Program-made: the position numbers and the translations under genes
DNA from: Mesostigma viride
Lineage: Eukaryota > Streptophyta > Mesostigmatophyceae > Mesostigmatales > Mesostigmataceae
Reading direction: 5' to 3'
DNA: 64,000 nucleotides
Assembly: GCA_009746045.1 (NCBI GenBank)
Contig: RPFO01000104.1
Coordinates: forward strand, 3,426,534-3,490,533
Notes under the pieces: generated by a model
What the model was told of the DNA's origin: nothing
The model's database searches: none
What the model saw: only the letters and a program-made list of their open reading frames with translations
Shown: positions 21,042 through 31,986 of the stretch, one piece after another
How the letters are laid out: every line of letters starts with the position of its first letter
Position numbering within the stretch: the stretch's first letter is position 1

Positions 21042-23901
21042 ATGGCAGCCATCTTGTCAGGCACCGTGGCATGTGTGGATTCACGACTTGCAGTGGCGTA
21101 TAGCATCCGAAGGGGCTCATATCTTGGAAAGAAATTACATGCACCCCCAATGCCAAATGGACGACCCACAAGCGTGTGCCTTCGGTTGCCAGCGATCTGT
21201 GGTCTATCCTATCCCCATATCACTCCCCTCAATTCCCGGGCGCCCCACGCCCGGCCACATCCACGATCGGCTGGCATCTGCGCCGCCTACCCGGATGACC
21301 CCGAGGAGTCGAACATGGCTGTTCCGTCCGACATGGCCGTTGAAAACGATGAAGACAAGGAAATGCTGGCAGCGGTCGCCAAGCGGCTGGGCAACGCTGC
21401 CGTTGGGTTCTCCCGGCTCGGCTTCGTGTCCTTTTGGTGCCAGCTGGTCCTCAACGTTGTCGCCGCGGTCGTGCTGGTGTTCTCGAACCTTTTCTCCAGC
21501 GTCTCCAACGCCGCCGCCCGGGCGCCGCAGACCGTATCAGCGGGGTCCACCGCAGGGCAGTGGCTGACCCTGGCAGGGATCGCGTTCGGGTTGCTGTCCG
21601 TGTTCTGGGCGTTCGGGTACACGCGGCTGGCGCAGCGCCTGCGGGTGGGCGTGAAGAAGCCAAAGCAAGTAAGTGCTGCATCCCCGCAGGATCAGTAGCC
21701 AAGAAGTCAACCTTGCCAGATTACATAAGACATGCATAATTATGGGTAAGTCGCAGACAGTGCCATTCAATTGCAGACATTGCCTGTTCTGGACTCTGAA
21801 TAATAGGATAGGTTCTTATTCCTCGTCATGCTCTTTTGACATCTCATGGCAAATAGCATCATGGGTAGCTTTGTATTTAACACCCCAACCCCCCACCCCA
21901 CCCCCGGCACACGTGAATGCATGCATGGTCACGTGCACGTGCACGTGCACGTGCATGCATGGTAAATGACCTGCTGAAAGCGGGATTTTCCATGGTCATC
22001 CCTTTCCCTTCCCCTTCATGGTCATCCCTTCCATTTTCCCCTTCTATTCCATCTCGTGTGCCCTCTATTTTTAGGCGGAGCCATGAGTGGTATATATTTG
22101 TAGGTATACGTGACTGTCAGTGGCTGAAGGTCCTTGGCAGATTGTTGGTGCATGCAACGGGACAACGGTAGGGAAACATGCTGGCCGCAAACAGGCACGT
22201 TGCGTGCGTACCCTCTTAGACTCCGTGTCGCAGTGGCTCATTATCTAATAAGTTACTTCGATAGGGCTTTGGAATGGAGTATGTCTATGCTCTGCGGGAA
22301 CTCACCCACCTGTGAGAATTCAAGGCTTTGTGGAATAAATTCTTATGCAACTGCGAAAGGAGGCATATGTCCTTTGGTGTGACCGCTCATGCCAAATGGA
22401 CTTCACGACAGGAATTCTAGGTGCTACCATACGTCACAAATCTTACAGCCCAGGACATACACGAAAGAATAGAAGGATGAGCAGGCATTTTATCAATGAG
22501 AAGCGTTTGGCATTTATGCTCAATAGCCGTGTTTGTGAGCACTCGCTCCTCTATCCTCCCTCTCTCATCCCTGTTGAAAGTTTTCCTCGCCTCCTATCTC
22601 CCCCCCCTTGCCTGCCCCGAGCCCTTTTCAACTCTTTTGTAACCTCCTCCGGCCTGCCATGTCCTGACCCTCCAGACCTCCCCCCCCGTTGCGACCCCCA
22701 TCCCCTCTCCCTGCCCCCTTCCCCTGCCCGACCCCAAACCCCTCGCCTTCCCTCCACCTCACGCCTCCCCCCCCCCCCCCCCCACGCCCCTCTCCACAGG
22801 CCCCGCGCCGCGCTGACGTCATCAACACGCTGACGCAGGGCGTGACCATCAACCTGGTCGGCATCCTTCTCGGCACGCTGGGCCTGGAGGCGACCGTGGG
22901 TATTCTCGTGGCCAAGACACTGACATCCGGCACCAGCCCGCTCGTGGGAGGGGCCGTGTATAACCCCGTGCTGGCGCTTGACGTCTTCCTGGTGCAGGTG
23001 GGTGCTGTGTGTCTGGTAGAGAATGGATGTGTCTGGTAGAGAATGGATTTCTATTTTATAGAACTGATGACTTTTTCTACTTCTCTCAAGCATTGTTCTA
23101 CTCCTAGCACAGGAGCCTACTCTTAGGGGTATCCGGTACAACCATGTCCCGGCGTTCTTCGCTGAACCATAAACACCTATGGTGCGAGTGGTGTATCAAA
23201 CAGCGATGCCGCTGAAGATTCCAATAACGCTTCCCTGCATGGCTATGCAGCTGCTCACCAATGTGGATATGTATTGCAGGTGGATGGTGTGTGGGGGGGG
23301 GGGTAGGGGGGGGCGGTTGGTGCTTGTTGCTGGTGCTTGGCGGTTGATGGGTGGCAGGTGGGTGGTGGTTTGCCAGCAGTCATGGGTGCGAGAGTAAATG
23401 GTGTCGACAGTTGAGTGTCACGGTGCAGAGAAGGCCGTCTTGAATAGCAGCGGTACAGACATCAGGGCCATCTGTTAGTCGCTTAGACCTGTGCAAAGGA
23501 TGGACTAATATATAACCTGATCGTGGGTTGATTGCTGTGTATGCCAATTAGAATGCAGGTTCTAGTTATGCTACCTGACAGCAAGCAAGGCGGCCTGCAA
23601 ATACTCTTTCCTTCATACGCTGCGAACAGTGAACTGGCGGGGCTTGGGGCCCTCCTGGTGAATCTGGCCTTTATGCCCTCTCAATGCCGTTCCTGTGGTA
23701 TTTGATCCTAGTGGATTGATGTCTTATTCCATCCCATTTTGCTTGCCGCTGCCACCTGTCCCGCAGGCATCGACCAACAGCATCCTGGCCCACGTGATTG
23801 CCATCATCGTCTCGCTCCTGCTGCTCCGGCAGCTAACAAACCCAGCGGAAGTTGTTGCTGACAAGGGACGCCCATTTGTCGCGACTGCTAGTGCGTCGTG
23901 A
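21042..23901 (+). CDS. TIC21: TIC21/PIC1-like chloroplast inner-envelope protein, three exons
   Basis: Exons 21042-21668, 22800-22997 and 23767-23901 join in phase 0 to 319 codons plus TGA. TIC21 (PIC1/CIA5) is a four-helix inner-envelope protein implicated in protein import and iron uptake; DUF3611 proteins are relatives. Visible: a Ser/Arg/Pro-containing N-terminal extension of about 95 residues that fits a transit peptide; helix 1 LGFVSFWCQLVLNVVAAVVL (about residues 125-145); helix 2 LAGIAFGLLSVFWAFGYTRL; the hallmark APRRADV at the start of exon 2; helix 3 around GLEATVGILVAKTL; the signature NPVLALDVFLVQAS across the exon 2/3 junction; helix 4 ILAHVIAIIVSLLLL. Arabidopsis TIC21 has about 296 residues. 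The first ATG is chosen because it yields the transit peptide; a second in-frame ATG at 21315 would remove it. Intron 1 ends in a long C-rich tract; intron 2 starts with a duplicated TGTGTCTGGTAGAGAATGGA. Confidence 0.92.
21915..21962. repeat. (GTGCAC)n palindromic repeat between two ATGCATG motifs
   Basis: Alternating purine-pyrimidine run (ACGTGCACGTGCACGTGCAC, flanked by TGCATGCATGG on both sides) in TIC21 intron 1. It is self-complementary. Confidence 0.8.
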
Positions 23902-24219
23902 TGTGATTAGCTTTAGGGGCTTGGGAATCCTTCCTACTCACATCACCCGAGGAAATCCTAGGCTAATGTCGTTGTTTTTGCTGGTGAGATGTTTTCGTGT
24001 TTTTTCCCAACACGATACATCGCGTGGTAGTGTTAGAACGCGATGTATCAGGTTGTAATTTGACACGTGGCGGACACAGTAGATACAAGATTTTCGGTCT
24101 GAAACTCGGTGGACGGATTCCTTACATCCCGTAGAGTTCAAGAAAAAATCCTGTTTTTTTTTTCTTCTTTTTTTTTTGTGACAGCTGCAAACAAATACTA
24201 GTTAATACATATACCCGTG
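23902..24219. other. Downstream of TIC21; nothing recognised
   Basis: Holds a broken T-rich stretch (about 24147-24177), probably an insertion tail. A near-palindrome GATACATCGCG..CGCGATGTATC lies at 24013-24050. No gene. Confidence 0.4.
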
Positions 24220-24365
24220 GGGAGCATACGTAACACATATCCCTGAGAATGGGGCATATGGTTTTTGATACATTCTACGCGACATCCTGCAGGTGGGGGA
24301 TGTAAACGGCCACCTACTCTGGGTGCACAATGTGCACCTGCACCACCATGATGTATCATACCTAA
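24220..24365 (-). mobile_element. Diverged LINE 3' end fragment
   Basis: Contains AACACATATCCCTGAGAATG, GGGGCATATGG, GATACATTCTA and the GGTGCACAATGTGCACCTGC region. It matches the (AATT)-tailed LINE 3' end, inverted, without the tail. Confidence 0.7.
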
Positions 24366-24419
24366 AAGGCCTGGCATGGGGTGGAAGCCTATAACCACGA
24401 GCCACGAGGTAGCCATGGC

Positions 24420-25344
24420 TGACGGCGGAGCTCATAACTTTCACGTTCGGGCACCAAATTCGGCTGTGAATATCACAATCGCTTCGTCTTTCTAAGACGC
24501 ACACGCTGATATAGTTTTCCGAAGCTATTATGCAATGTACATGGCGAGCAAACGCTCCTCCGCGCAACGCAGCCTGGCGGCTGCGCTTAGCCCTGAAAAT
24601 ACGTCTGCAGCTTCGCCCTCCGGGCCAGAAGGCAGCGGCGCCACTAGCCAAGCCCTAGTGGTCGCCCACCCCCCCGGGCTCGCCTCGCCCGCAGCGTCGC
24701 CTGAGCCCAAGCGCAGTCGCCCTGCCGAGCCGAACTGGGAAGAGTTCGACTTTAATTGACGTCAGCCAGCCCGGCTTTTTTGACAAGCTCAACCACGACC
24801 GCATCCTGAGCTATGTGTTTTTTGGATCGCACGCCTCGCTAGCTTCTTGAACTGTGCAAGCAGCTCTTCCACCTGGGTCGCATCGTCAATGCTTTCCTTC
24901 AGAGGCGCCCACTCGACTACATCCTCACCGCCCGCCGCCCCCACCTTCAGCAATACGCCGTTTTCTCCCTCCTTGGGTTGTCTCCTTGATACGCCCTCTT
25001 CTCCCTCCTTGGACGCGCTCCCTCGCTGAGGAGCTCTGGCCCCCCAAGCCCCTCACCACCACCTTGACCGAATCCTCCATCCGGGGAGGCCATCGCGCAG
25101 CACGTGCGTGGTCCCCCTCGCTGCAGATGTGGCAGCTATGGGCAGCACGTTGGCTGCCGAGCTAGCTCCCCCTCCTCTCCACCATCTCCACCGCCACCTC
25201 CACCCTCCTCGCCTCCTCCACCGCCGCCACCCCCGGCACCTCCGACGTCATATCACCGCCCAGCTCCGCGACATCGACCAGCGCCTCAAGGACAACGCCA
25301 TCGCCATTGAGTGACGCGCCAGTTGCGTGCACGCTTTACTGCTC
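24420..25344 (+). pseudogene. LINE 5' UTR and ORF1 N-terminal region, decayed
   Basis: The 5' UTR (ACGGCGGAGCTCATAACTTT, CTTCGTCTTTCTAAGACGC) precedes ORF1 starting MASKRSSAQRSLAAALS at about 24543. It continues to KRSRPAEPNWEEFDF and then loses frame. Later Pro/Ser-rich stretches (to about 25315) match 28650-29060. The last 30 or so bases (to 25344) resemble the reverse transcriptase region at 58065-58096, so this copy is internally deleted. Confidence 0.75.
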
Positions 25345-25815
25345 TTAAGGGGACAGGACATGCCCGACTTTGTCGGCGCCGAAAAATTCGCGGCACCGTC
25401 CGAGGTACCATCCGTACCGTGAAAAGTGGGTGCACGGTGCGCGCACCCCTTGCGGAAGTGGCCATGGCGACTGCGTTCATGCAGGCAAAATTACCGGCCA
25501 TGCACAATAGGGCAAAATATTTACTTGAATGTTAAAGACGATGATTTTATGATATTGGTTTGTGGCAGATCGAAACGAGCTGGTTTACAATATCGCTGTT
25601 GTTTTTATATATGCCGTCGGCATGGGGGGTACTCTGAATTTTAATTTGGTAGCGCGGAATGAAATAGAATTCATGATAGCGGCAGCAAAATCGCGGTTTT
25701 GGCGGTTGTTCTGACCGTGAAGCAGGCAAATGTTAATATCGGTAGCATCGACTAGCTTCTAAACCGAGCGGGTGCTTTTTGCCACATTTTTCTCGGTAAC
25801 TTAATTGTTCAGGCC
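25345..25815. mobile_element. Left part of a TTAA element, copy 3, truncated
   Basis: TTAA at 25345-25348, then GGGGACAGGACATGCCCGA, matching the left terminus of the 58101-60386 element. It follows that copy through TGCACGGTGCGCGCACCCCT, CAATATCGCTGTTGTTTTT and GACCGTGAAGCAGGC. No right terminus was found. The left flank (GCTTTACTGCTC) is the same LINE site as in copy 1. Confidence 0.8.
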
Positions 25816-25854
25816 GAGTCCGGAAAAGAATCCATCCGGACCATGATAGCCACA

Positions 25855-26015
25855 AGCCACGAGGAAGCCTTGGCTGACGGCGGAGCTCATAACTTTCACG
25901 TTTGGGCACCGGCCGATTTCGGTTGTGAATATCACAATCGCTTCGTCTTTCTAAGACGCACCGCACTCTGATATAATTTTCCGACGCTAATTACGCAATA
26001 TATGGCGTTCCCGTC
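25855..26015 (+). mobile_element. LINE 5' UTR fragment
   Basis: GACGGCGGAGCTCATAACTT, TATCACAATCGCTTCGTC and TTTCTAAGACGCACCG match 24425-24535 and 28025-28095. It ends before any intact ORF1. Confidence 0.75.
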
Positions 26016-26829
26016 TCGCAGCCGCAACGTCTCTCCTCACGGACATTAAAATTAACGTGATCCATGCGTAGAACTCCTGCGCACTTCGGTCTAGTGGTGA
26101 GTCATCTTATATAGATTCAGCAATATCGCGCACCCCTCTCCGGTAAAGAGGTTTTTCGCAGTTGGGCTGTTTCGAAGATGCCTTCGGATCGGGAGACTCA
26201 CACAGCCGCGAAATCATGCCAAAGGTCCTATGTTCGATTCCTTGCTGGTAGCTTCTAGGCTTTCTTACTTTCTGTGTTCCGCGGAATCTCAGATTTGGGC
26301 AGCTAGCCTTTTCACCTTTGTTGCTTTCTGGGCGGCGATTAAAATTAACGCGAGAATAATACCGGCCACCCGCGGGGCACTTCTAGCTGTCAACTCATCA
26401 AAACTTCGCGAATCCGTACAGGAAATTCCGGGTTGGTCAGTACGCCGTACGGAGCCGCAGAAGTACGGGAAAACGTACACTGAAGGCCTCCGCCGTATGT
26501 ACGCGTACTTTACTTCAGAATACGCGGTTTGGACTTAGAATTTTTCGGGGGTACCAGCGGGCAGCGGGCACTGGCGCGGTGCCCAGGTTCTGGGCGCGTC
26601 GCGTTCACTGCACATTTGAGATTTTTACTACTAGAAGTAGATGCGTACAGTTCTTTCCATAAAGCGCAAGCCTTGCAAAATCTTTGGCCGGTAGGAGACA
26701 GCTAGGACTAGGTACATCACGCATAATGACAGCAAATGCCAGCTGTGCTACTGACGGTGTAATGCAATATAGCGAGGACGAGGCCAGTGCGACTGTGCGA
26801 TAGTGTGCAGCCATTTTCGATTTGCAGCC

Positions 26830-27668
26830 ATGCCGAAGAAAGGGCCTGAATGGGATTTCGTTGTCGAGAAGAAAGAAGCAGTCACGGATGCTGTTAGTAA
26901 CACAACGCAGTATGTGTCGAGGATGTTCTGCTCATTTTGCAACAAGAACTTCTCCTACAAGGCGGGGCCAATAAGCGTATTCCGAGTCCGTGCACACTTT
27001 GCCGGAATCGCAGGGGAAGGGGTGTTACCCTGCGACAAAATTCCACCGAATATCCGGAACAGGTTTCTCAGGATTGCTAACAACAAGTTGCAGAAGTCAG
27101 ACGCCAAGAAGGTGCACACTTTGAACAGGGCAATGGCGGAGATGGGAGGGGCTGCGCCGGCTGACTTGTCGTCGGTTCCCAGCAAGCATCAAGGCCAGCT
27201 GAGCATCACCAAATGGCTGGTTCCCGTCGACGAACAAGGTATCCAGCTGCTGGCTGCCGAATTTTTTATCGAGAACGGCATTGCCTTCAATGCGGCTGAG
27301 AGCGCCTCTTTCAAGCAGATGGTGGCCGGCATGATCCAATACAAAGGAGGGCACGTCACCCCTCCTTCTCGGAAGTTGTTGGGTGGCGAGCTGCTCGTGA
27401 AGAAGTTAGTTGTGTCTTATGTCCTCTCATGCATTATATAGTGGATGGCTTTCCTTACAATTAACTAATTAATTGATTCCTTACAGTTCCCGTTGCAGTC
27501 TGCTCCCCCCAGCATTTAACAAATCATAATCAGATAGGATTGCAGGGCATAAATTAATGGAAGATGTTAATAAATAAGCATATACACCAAATTTCAGTTG
27601 CAATAACTGCATGACCATCATCAAGGAGCGTGCTAATTGGGTGACTGACAATTGGACCACAAAAACGG
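26830..27668 (+). pseudogene. hAT-family transposase, N-terminal part (BED zinc finger), interrupted
   Basis: MPKKGPEWDFVVEKKEAV opens a frame containing a BED-type zinc finger (CSFCNKNFSY, then RVRAHFAGIAGEGVLPC) and, further on, a DUF659-like stretch (FNAAESASFKQMVAGMIQY, TPPSRKLLGGELL). A plausible intron 27405-27597 (GTTAGT donor, TTTCAG acceptor) joins it to NCNNCMTIIKERANWVTD. The frame then runs into an unrelated sequence with repeated CGCGTATTTTA motifs (about 27668-27745). The DDE catalytic core and hAT dimerisation region are missing, so this is a remnant or a 5' fragment. Confidence 0.75.
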
Positions 27669-27760
27669 TCGCGTATTTTACCGCCGCGTATTTTACACCC
27701 CCCACGTATAATACGCGTATTTTAGGTCCGCGTATTATACCCCGTACCCGTATTTGCCAA
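27669..27760. repeat. CGCGTATT(A/T)TA motif cluster interrupting the hAT remnant
   Basis: Five or so copies of CGCGTATTTTA, CGCGTATTATA or ATAATACGCG in both orientations. They lie where the hAT frame ends and may be the end of another insertion. Confidence 0.45.
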
Positions 27761-27856
27761 CCTAGACAGGAATATGCCATTAGAGTGGCGCCGGACCGGC
27801 GGCGAGGCCAGCTCTGATCTTACGGAAAATCAAGCTGCACCCTTACTTTAATTTCA

Positions 27857-28012
27857 AGGAGACAACCAGCGCAGGCCAGAAATCGGGAGAATCCGGACCA
27901 TGGTAGCTCGAGCCTGCCGTTAGCTTGTCTGCGTTTTCGAGTCGATCGTTCAGGATGATGAATATGAATGGAGATGGAAATGTGTAGCCTTGTGCATTGA
28001 AATTATGGCTGG
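27857..28012 (+). repeat. Dispersed SINE-like repeat, copy 2
   Basis: GAGACAACCAGCGCAGGCCA through CATGGTAGCTCGAGCCTGCC, CTGCGTTTTCGAGTC, GGATGATGAATATGAATGG and ATGTGTAGCCTTGTGCATTG. This is the most complete copy in the window. Confidence 0.8.
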
Positions 28013-28099
28013 CTTAGGTGTAGAGAGATATCACAATCGACGCGTCTTTCTACGACGCACATGCTGATATAATTTTCCGAAGCTATTACGCAATATACG

Positions 28100-29742
28100 A
28101 TGAGCAAACGCCCATCGACGCAACGCAGCCTGGCGGCTGCGCTCGGCAATGAAAATACGTCTGCAGCTTAGGCTGCAGCTTCGCCCTCAGGCCCGGCAGG
28201 CAGCGGTGACACTAGTCGCGCACTGGTGGTCGCCCAGCGCCCTCCCGGGCTTCCTGCCTCGCCTTCAGCCTCGCCCGAGCCCAAACGCAACCGCCCAACC
28301 GAACCGGCTAGCTGGTCTGAGTACGACTTTGACGTTGGCGAGTTATTTTCAATCTTCGACGTCAACAGACCTGGCTATTTCGACAGGGCACCTTTCCGGA
28401 TCCTGGAGCTTTTGTTTTATGGGTCGTATGCCTCCCACATAACATACTCCCCCTTAGCTGGGCATATTGTGAAGATTATGAGGGTACAGGTGCCCTGGTG
28501 CACCTAGAGCAAGGGTCGCTTACATTCCCACCCTTGCAGGAAGTAGCCTAGAATGTATTAAAAGCCATATGCCCCTTCTCAGGGATATGTGCTACATTGA
28601 CTCCCAACGGAGTGATGTTCCTAATTAATTAATTAATTAATTAATGCCTCCCTTTCCGACCTGTGCCAGCGCCTCCAACGCCATAAATGCTTCCGCAGCC
28701 AGTCTGACGGCCAGTTCCAGCCTCGTCAACCTGACCTGTCTGGCTGGACGCGCGACCGCGCCTTCAGCTTGCCGCCCTCTTTTCCATCCTTCAGCGCAGT
28801 GCCATTGACGTCTGGCGCCCCATCCCCCTGACCGAATCCACCCTCCTCCTCCACCTCAACGAAGCCCTCTCACAGCACGTGACGCCCCTAGCTGCAGATG
28901 TGGCAGCTGTGAGGCGCACGCTGGCTGCTGAGCTCTGGACCCCACCATCCCCACCGCCACCGCCACCCTCCTCGCCTCCCCCCCCCCCCCGGCCCCCTCC
29001 GCCTCCACCGCCTCCATCACCGCCCAGCTCCGCGACATCGGCCAGCGTCTTAAGGACAATGCCATCGCTATCGAGGTCCCGTGCAGAACACCGCAGGCCT
29101 CACCGCCCGGCAGGCGGTGAAGGACATTGCCGCCAAGCCAGCCCCGGCTGGCCTGCATGGCCGGCGATGCTCCTCCCATCCCAACCTGGGCGGACATGCT
29201 TTAAGCAGCACGCCACCCCCACCACCTCCGCCGTCGCAGCACAGCTCCAGCAGCTACAGACGCTTGACCTCCCGGCGAGGAGGCCGAGCTCGCCAAGCGC
29301 AGCCTCAACGTCATTGTCAAGAACTTCGACATGGAGGAAGGTGAGAATTCCGAGAAGCTTGCGCGTGCGTTTGAGAGAGAAATCCTTGGTCGCATGCGGG
29401 GCCTTAATTAATAATGGTGAGATCGAGCTGGTCGCCCACCGCCTTCCACGCACGCGGGGTAAGGCAGGGGCTACCCCGCTACTTCTCACCTTTAAGAACC
29501 CGGCAGACAAGATTTCTTTTCTCCGATGCCGCAAGCGGCTCGAGAAGACTCACTTCACCCTTGACGACGACTTGACCCTGGCGCAGCAACAACGGCAACG
29601 GGAGCTATGGCCGACCTACCTCCAGCTCCGGCAGACCAAGGCAGGGCAGCCGGTGTACTGGAAGGGGGCGGCCATCTACGTCGGCCACAAGCCCTGGCAG
29701 GCGACCCCCGCGGCCCCAACGACTCCAGACGCCCCAGCTTAG
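28100..29742 (+). pseudogene. LINE ORF1 (RNA-binding, L1 ORF1p-like), frameshifted and interrupted
   Basis: N-terminal low-complexity region (RSLAAAL, SPEPKRNRPTEPASWSEYDF), a Pro/Ser-rich middle, then a folded C-terminal half in two frames: LNVIVKNFDMEEGENSEKLA (about 29306-29365) continuing in another frame into NNGEIELVAHRLPRTRGKAG, LLTFKNPADKISFLRCRKRL and KTHFTLDDDLTLAQQQRQRE, and ending at TAG after DAPA. This order fits the RRM-like and C-terminal domains of L1 ORF1 proteins, which coat the element RNA. Several frameshifts make it nonfunctional as read. Confidence 0.7.
28441..28645 (-). mobile_element. Antisense LINE 3'-end insertion inside ORF1
   Basis: This 205-bp block (CCTTAGCTGGGCATATTGTG, TTACATTCCCACCCTTGCAG, ACTCCCAACGGAGTGATGTT, AATTAATT) has the same sequence sense as the plus strand of 30005-30184. 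It sits between ORF1 N-terminal and middle parts, so it is a 5'-truncated copy of the family landed within another copy. The strand symbol refers to it not continuing the ORF1 frame; its 3' tail reads on the plus strand. Confidence 0.55.
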
Positions 29743-30184
29743 GGGAATACAGCAGTAGTAGTGCAGAAAAGAAAGACCGTGGCCATGTACATGTAAGCCT
29801 CCTACAGGCTCTATACCAGCTGGTCAACTCACGAGTCTCATTTAGCCATGTACATGTGTGCCTATGATGTGCCACACTCCAGATGATGCCTAGCTTTATT
29901 TAGTTACTAGTGCCGTGCCCATGCAGAGAGCTGCTCTCTGCTGAGATGCCACGCTCTAGCTCTTGTATAGCTATGCTGATCTTCCCCACCTATGGCGGGC
30001 TCCCCTTAGCTGGGCGTTGCCCGAGACTCTGGGTGGTGCAGGTGCCCTAGTGCACCTAGAGCAAGTGTTGTTTACATTCCCACCCTTGCAGGAAGTAGCT
30101 TAGAATGTATTATAGGCTCATATGCCCCTTCTCTATGTGCTACATATACTCCCAACGGAGTTATGTTCCTAATTAATTAATTAA

Positions 30185-31310
30185 TGGCGAGAGCACGCAG
30201 CCCTGCCACACACCCAGCTTCCAGATGTAAAGGGCATCGGTGCCTGCCTGGTCCCGTAGGAAGTGCGCACCGAGGTGGTGGACCCGCCTTCATACAGGTT
30301 GCGGATGATGTAGCAATCATAAGGGGGAGGGGGATCCGGAACTGAGCGAGGATGTCAGCCACAGCGCAGACCAGAAAACCGAATCGAAGGCTTTGATGAA
30401 GTCCACCAGCACAAGTGAAGGTGCTGAGGGGACTCACTCACCAGGTGGCTAGTGGAGGCGGTGCAGTTCTTCCACGATGCGGAGGCAGTGAGTAGCTAGC
30501 GAAGAGCGCTTGTACTGTGTTGCGGCCTAGTGGATGGAAGCCGAGCTGAGTCTCGCTGAGCCGGTGGCCGTCCAGGGCAGTGCGCAGGCGGTTCAGGATG
30601 CATGTGCCGCATGAGAAGCTTGAGGGGGACACTTTGGATGCAAAGCCCTCTGTGGTTGCCGGGGTCGGCGGGAGACCCCTTGATTTTGTACAGCATCGTG
30701 TGAAAACTGTGTTGCATGCATGCTGGCTGGCCGCTGGGAGCGGTTGCGACGGCAGCAGAATGCGATTGCAGATGTCCCGGAAGATCTGCATGACACCAGT
30801 GTCCTCAAACTCGGCGGCGAGTTTCACGACCGCTGCCGGAATCTTGTCGGAGCCTGTGGCTGCATCGTAACGCAGGCGCTGGACCGCCTCCGTGACCTCA
30901 CGGGAGGTGAAAGGAGGCATGTCTGACAGTTCGCCGAGCGGGCCGGTCAGCAGGGGGACTATGTAGTCCGCCGCTGACCCGGGCGGCCCCGCTACCTGGG
31001 GGCCCGGCTAGGCCGCCTGGCGGGCGGCGGCAGCTGGTAGCAGGGGCGGGGGTGGCGCAGCCAGTCCCCAAGACGTCTGCAGTGGCCCGGTGCCCCGGGT
31101 ACATCTTGGCCGTGGGATCGGCCAGTCCGGTTGTCCGAGGCGCTTGTACCAGAACCAGGCCCCCTTGCCGTCATTCTTCGGCTGGCAGGTGCGCAGGTCC
31201 TTGACCGTCTGCTGAGCGTCGGCCTTCTCAGCTTGCTCGTAGGCGACACGCAGAGCCGCTTGCAGGCGAGGCTTGGCGGTCAGGTCCCTGTTGCGGCGGA
31301 GCATTTGCCT
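30185..31310 (-). pseudogene. LINE reverse transcriptase (ORF2) N-terminal part, antisense and frameshifted
   Basis: Read from 31304 downward: MLRRNRDLTAKPRLQAALRV, KNDGKGAWFWYKRLGQPDW, then from 30920 PPFTSREVTEAVQRLRYDAA and TGSDKIPAAVVKLAAEFEDT (typical region before RT motif 1), then near 30435 LVDFIKAFDSVFWSALW (RT motif A, which carries the first catalytic Asp). The segment from motif C (YADD) onward is absent: the fragment ends abruptly at the (AATT)n tail of the plus-strand LINE at 30184. Several frameshifts. Family: non-LTR retrotransposon. Confidence 0.8.
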
Positions 31311-31986
31311 GAAGAAGGAACCTAGATCTAGTTAATCACTACGTCATTAACAAAGAAACCTAGACAGTGGCAGGGTTTTATCGCATCGAATCTCCTGCCA
31401 CCTGGCCAGAAAAACTGGCCAAATCTTGTGTTACGACCGATCTGGATCAGGCAGCAGCGGCCTCAAAAGGTCATGGAACCCGATAACCTAGCTATAGCGG
31501 CTCCACTTCCATCTCACTATAAAGAAATTATGTTCAGAGTATCACGATAGGATTTGGCCCTAGCAGTGAAGCACACATGCACAAAATATAACCCTGGTTA
31601 AGCAGGTAGAGCATACCACACATACTTCCCCAATAGACTTGGAAGGCACAGTTTAGTGGCATGCATGCCTGCGCGTGGAGCCGTACTGAAGGCGACTAAA
31701 CGGCGGTATAGTACATGTCTGGGGTTGCGACCATGCCTGCGCCGCACCATACGCGCATTACATCTGCCCCGTTTACCTATAATTACCCTGAACAACCCTA
31801 TACTATTGATGGTCGTCTCATCCATATACAAGCGCATAATAACATCTGGACAGCCCTTTGCCATGTGCTAGCTCTCCTGCACAATGCGGCCTGCAAGTCG
31901 CAAGGGGGAACCCTGGCCCCCTCGGCCATCATGGCTGCCTAGGCCGGCCGCCTGCAACCCTTCTTGCGTGCCCTCATGGCAGCCAG
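31311..31986. other. Gap between the LINE fragment and the NLR-like gene 3' end
   Basis: No gene, long repeat or RNA gene recognised. It includes the 3' flank of the minus-strand gene that ends at 31987. Confidence 0.4.

Larger units (their letters stand above)
28025..30184 (+). mobile_element. L1-type LINE copy: 5' UTR, ORF1, 3' UTR with (AATT)n tail; no ORF2
   Basis: Order seen: 5' UTR, ORF1 from the ATG near 28100 (MSKRPSTQRSLAAAL), an antisense insertion at 28441-28645, the remainder of ORF1 to 29742, 3' UTR, and an (AATT)n tail ending at 30184. ORF2 (endonuclease/reverse transcriptase) is absent, so the copy is internally deleted or belongs to a non-autonomous derivative. The order of UTR, ORF1, UTR and tail matches the fragments elsewhere in the window. 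Confidence 0.75.
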
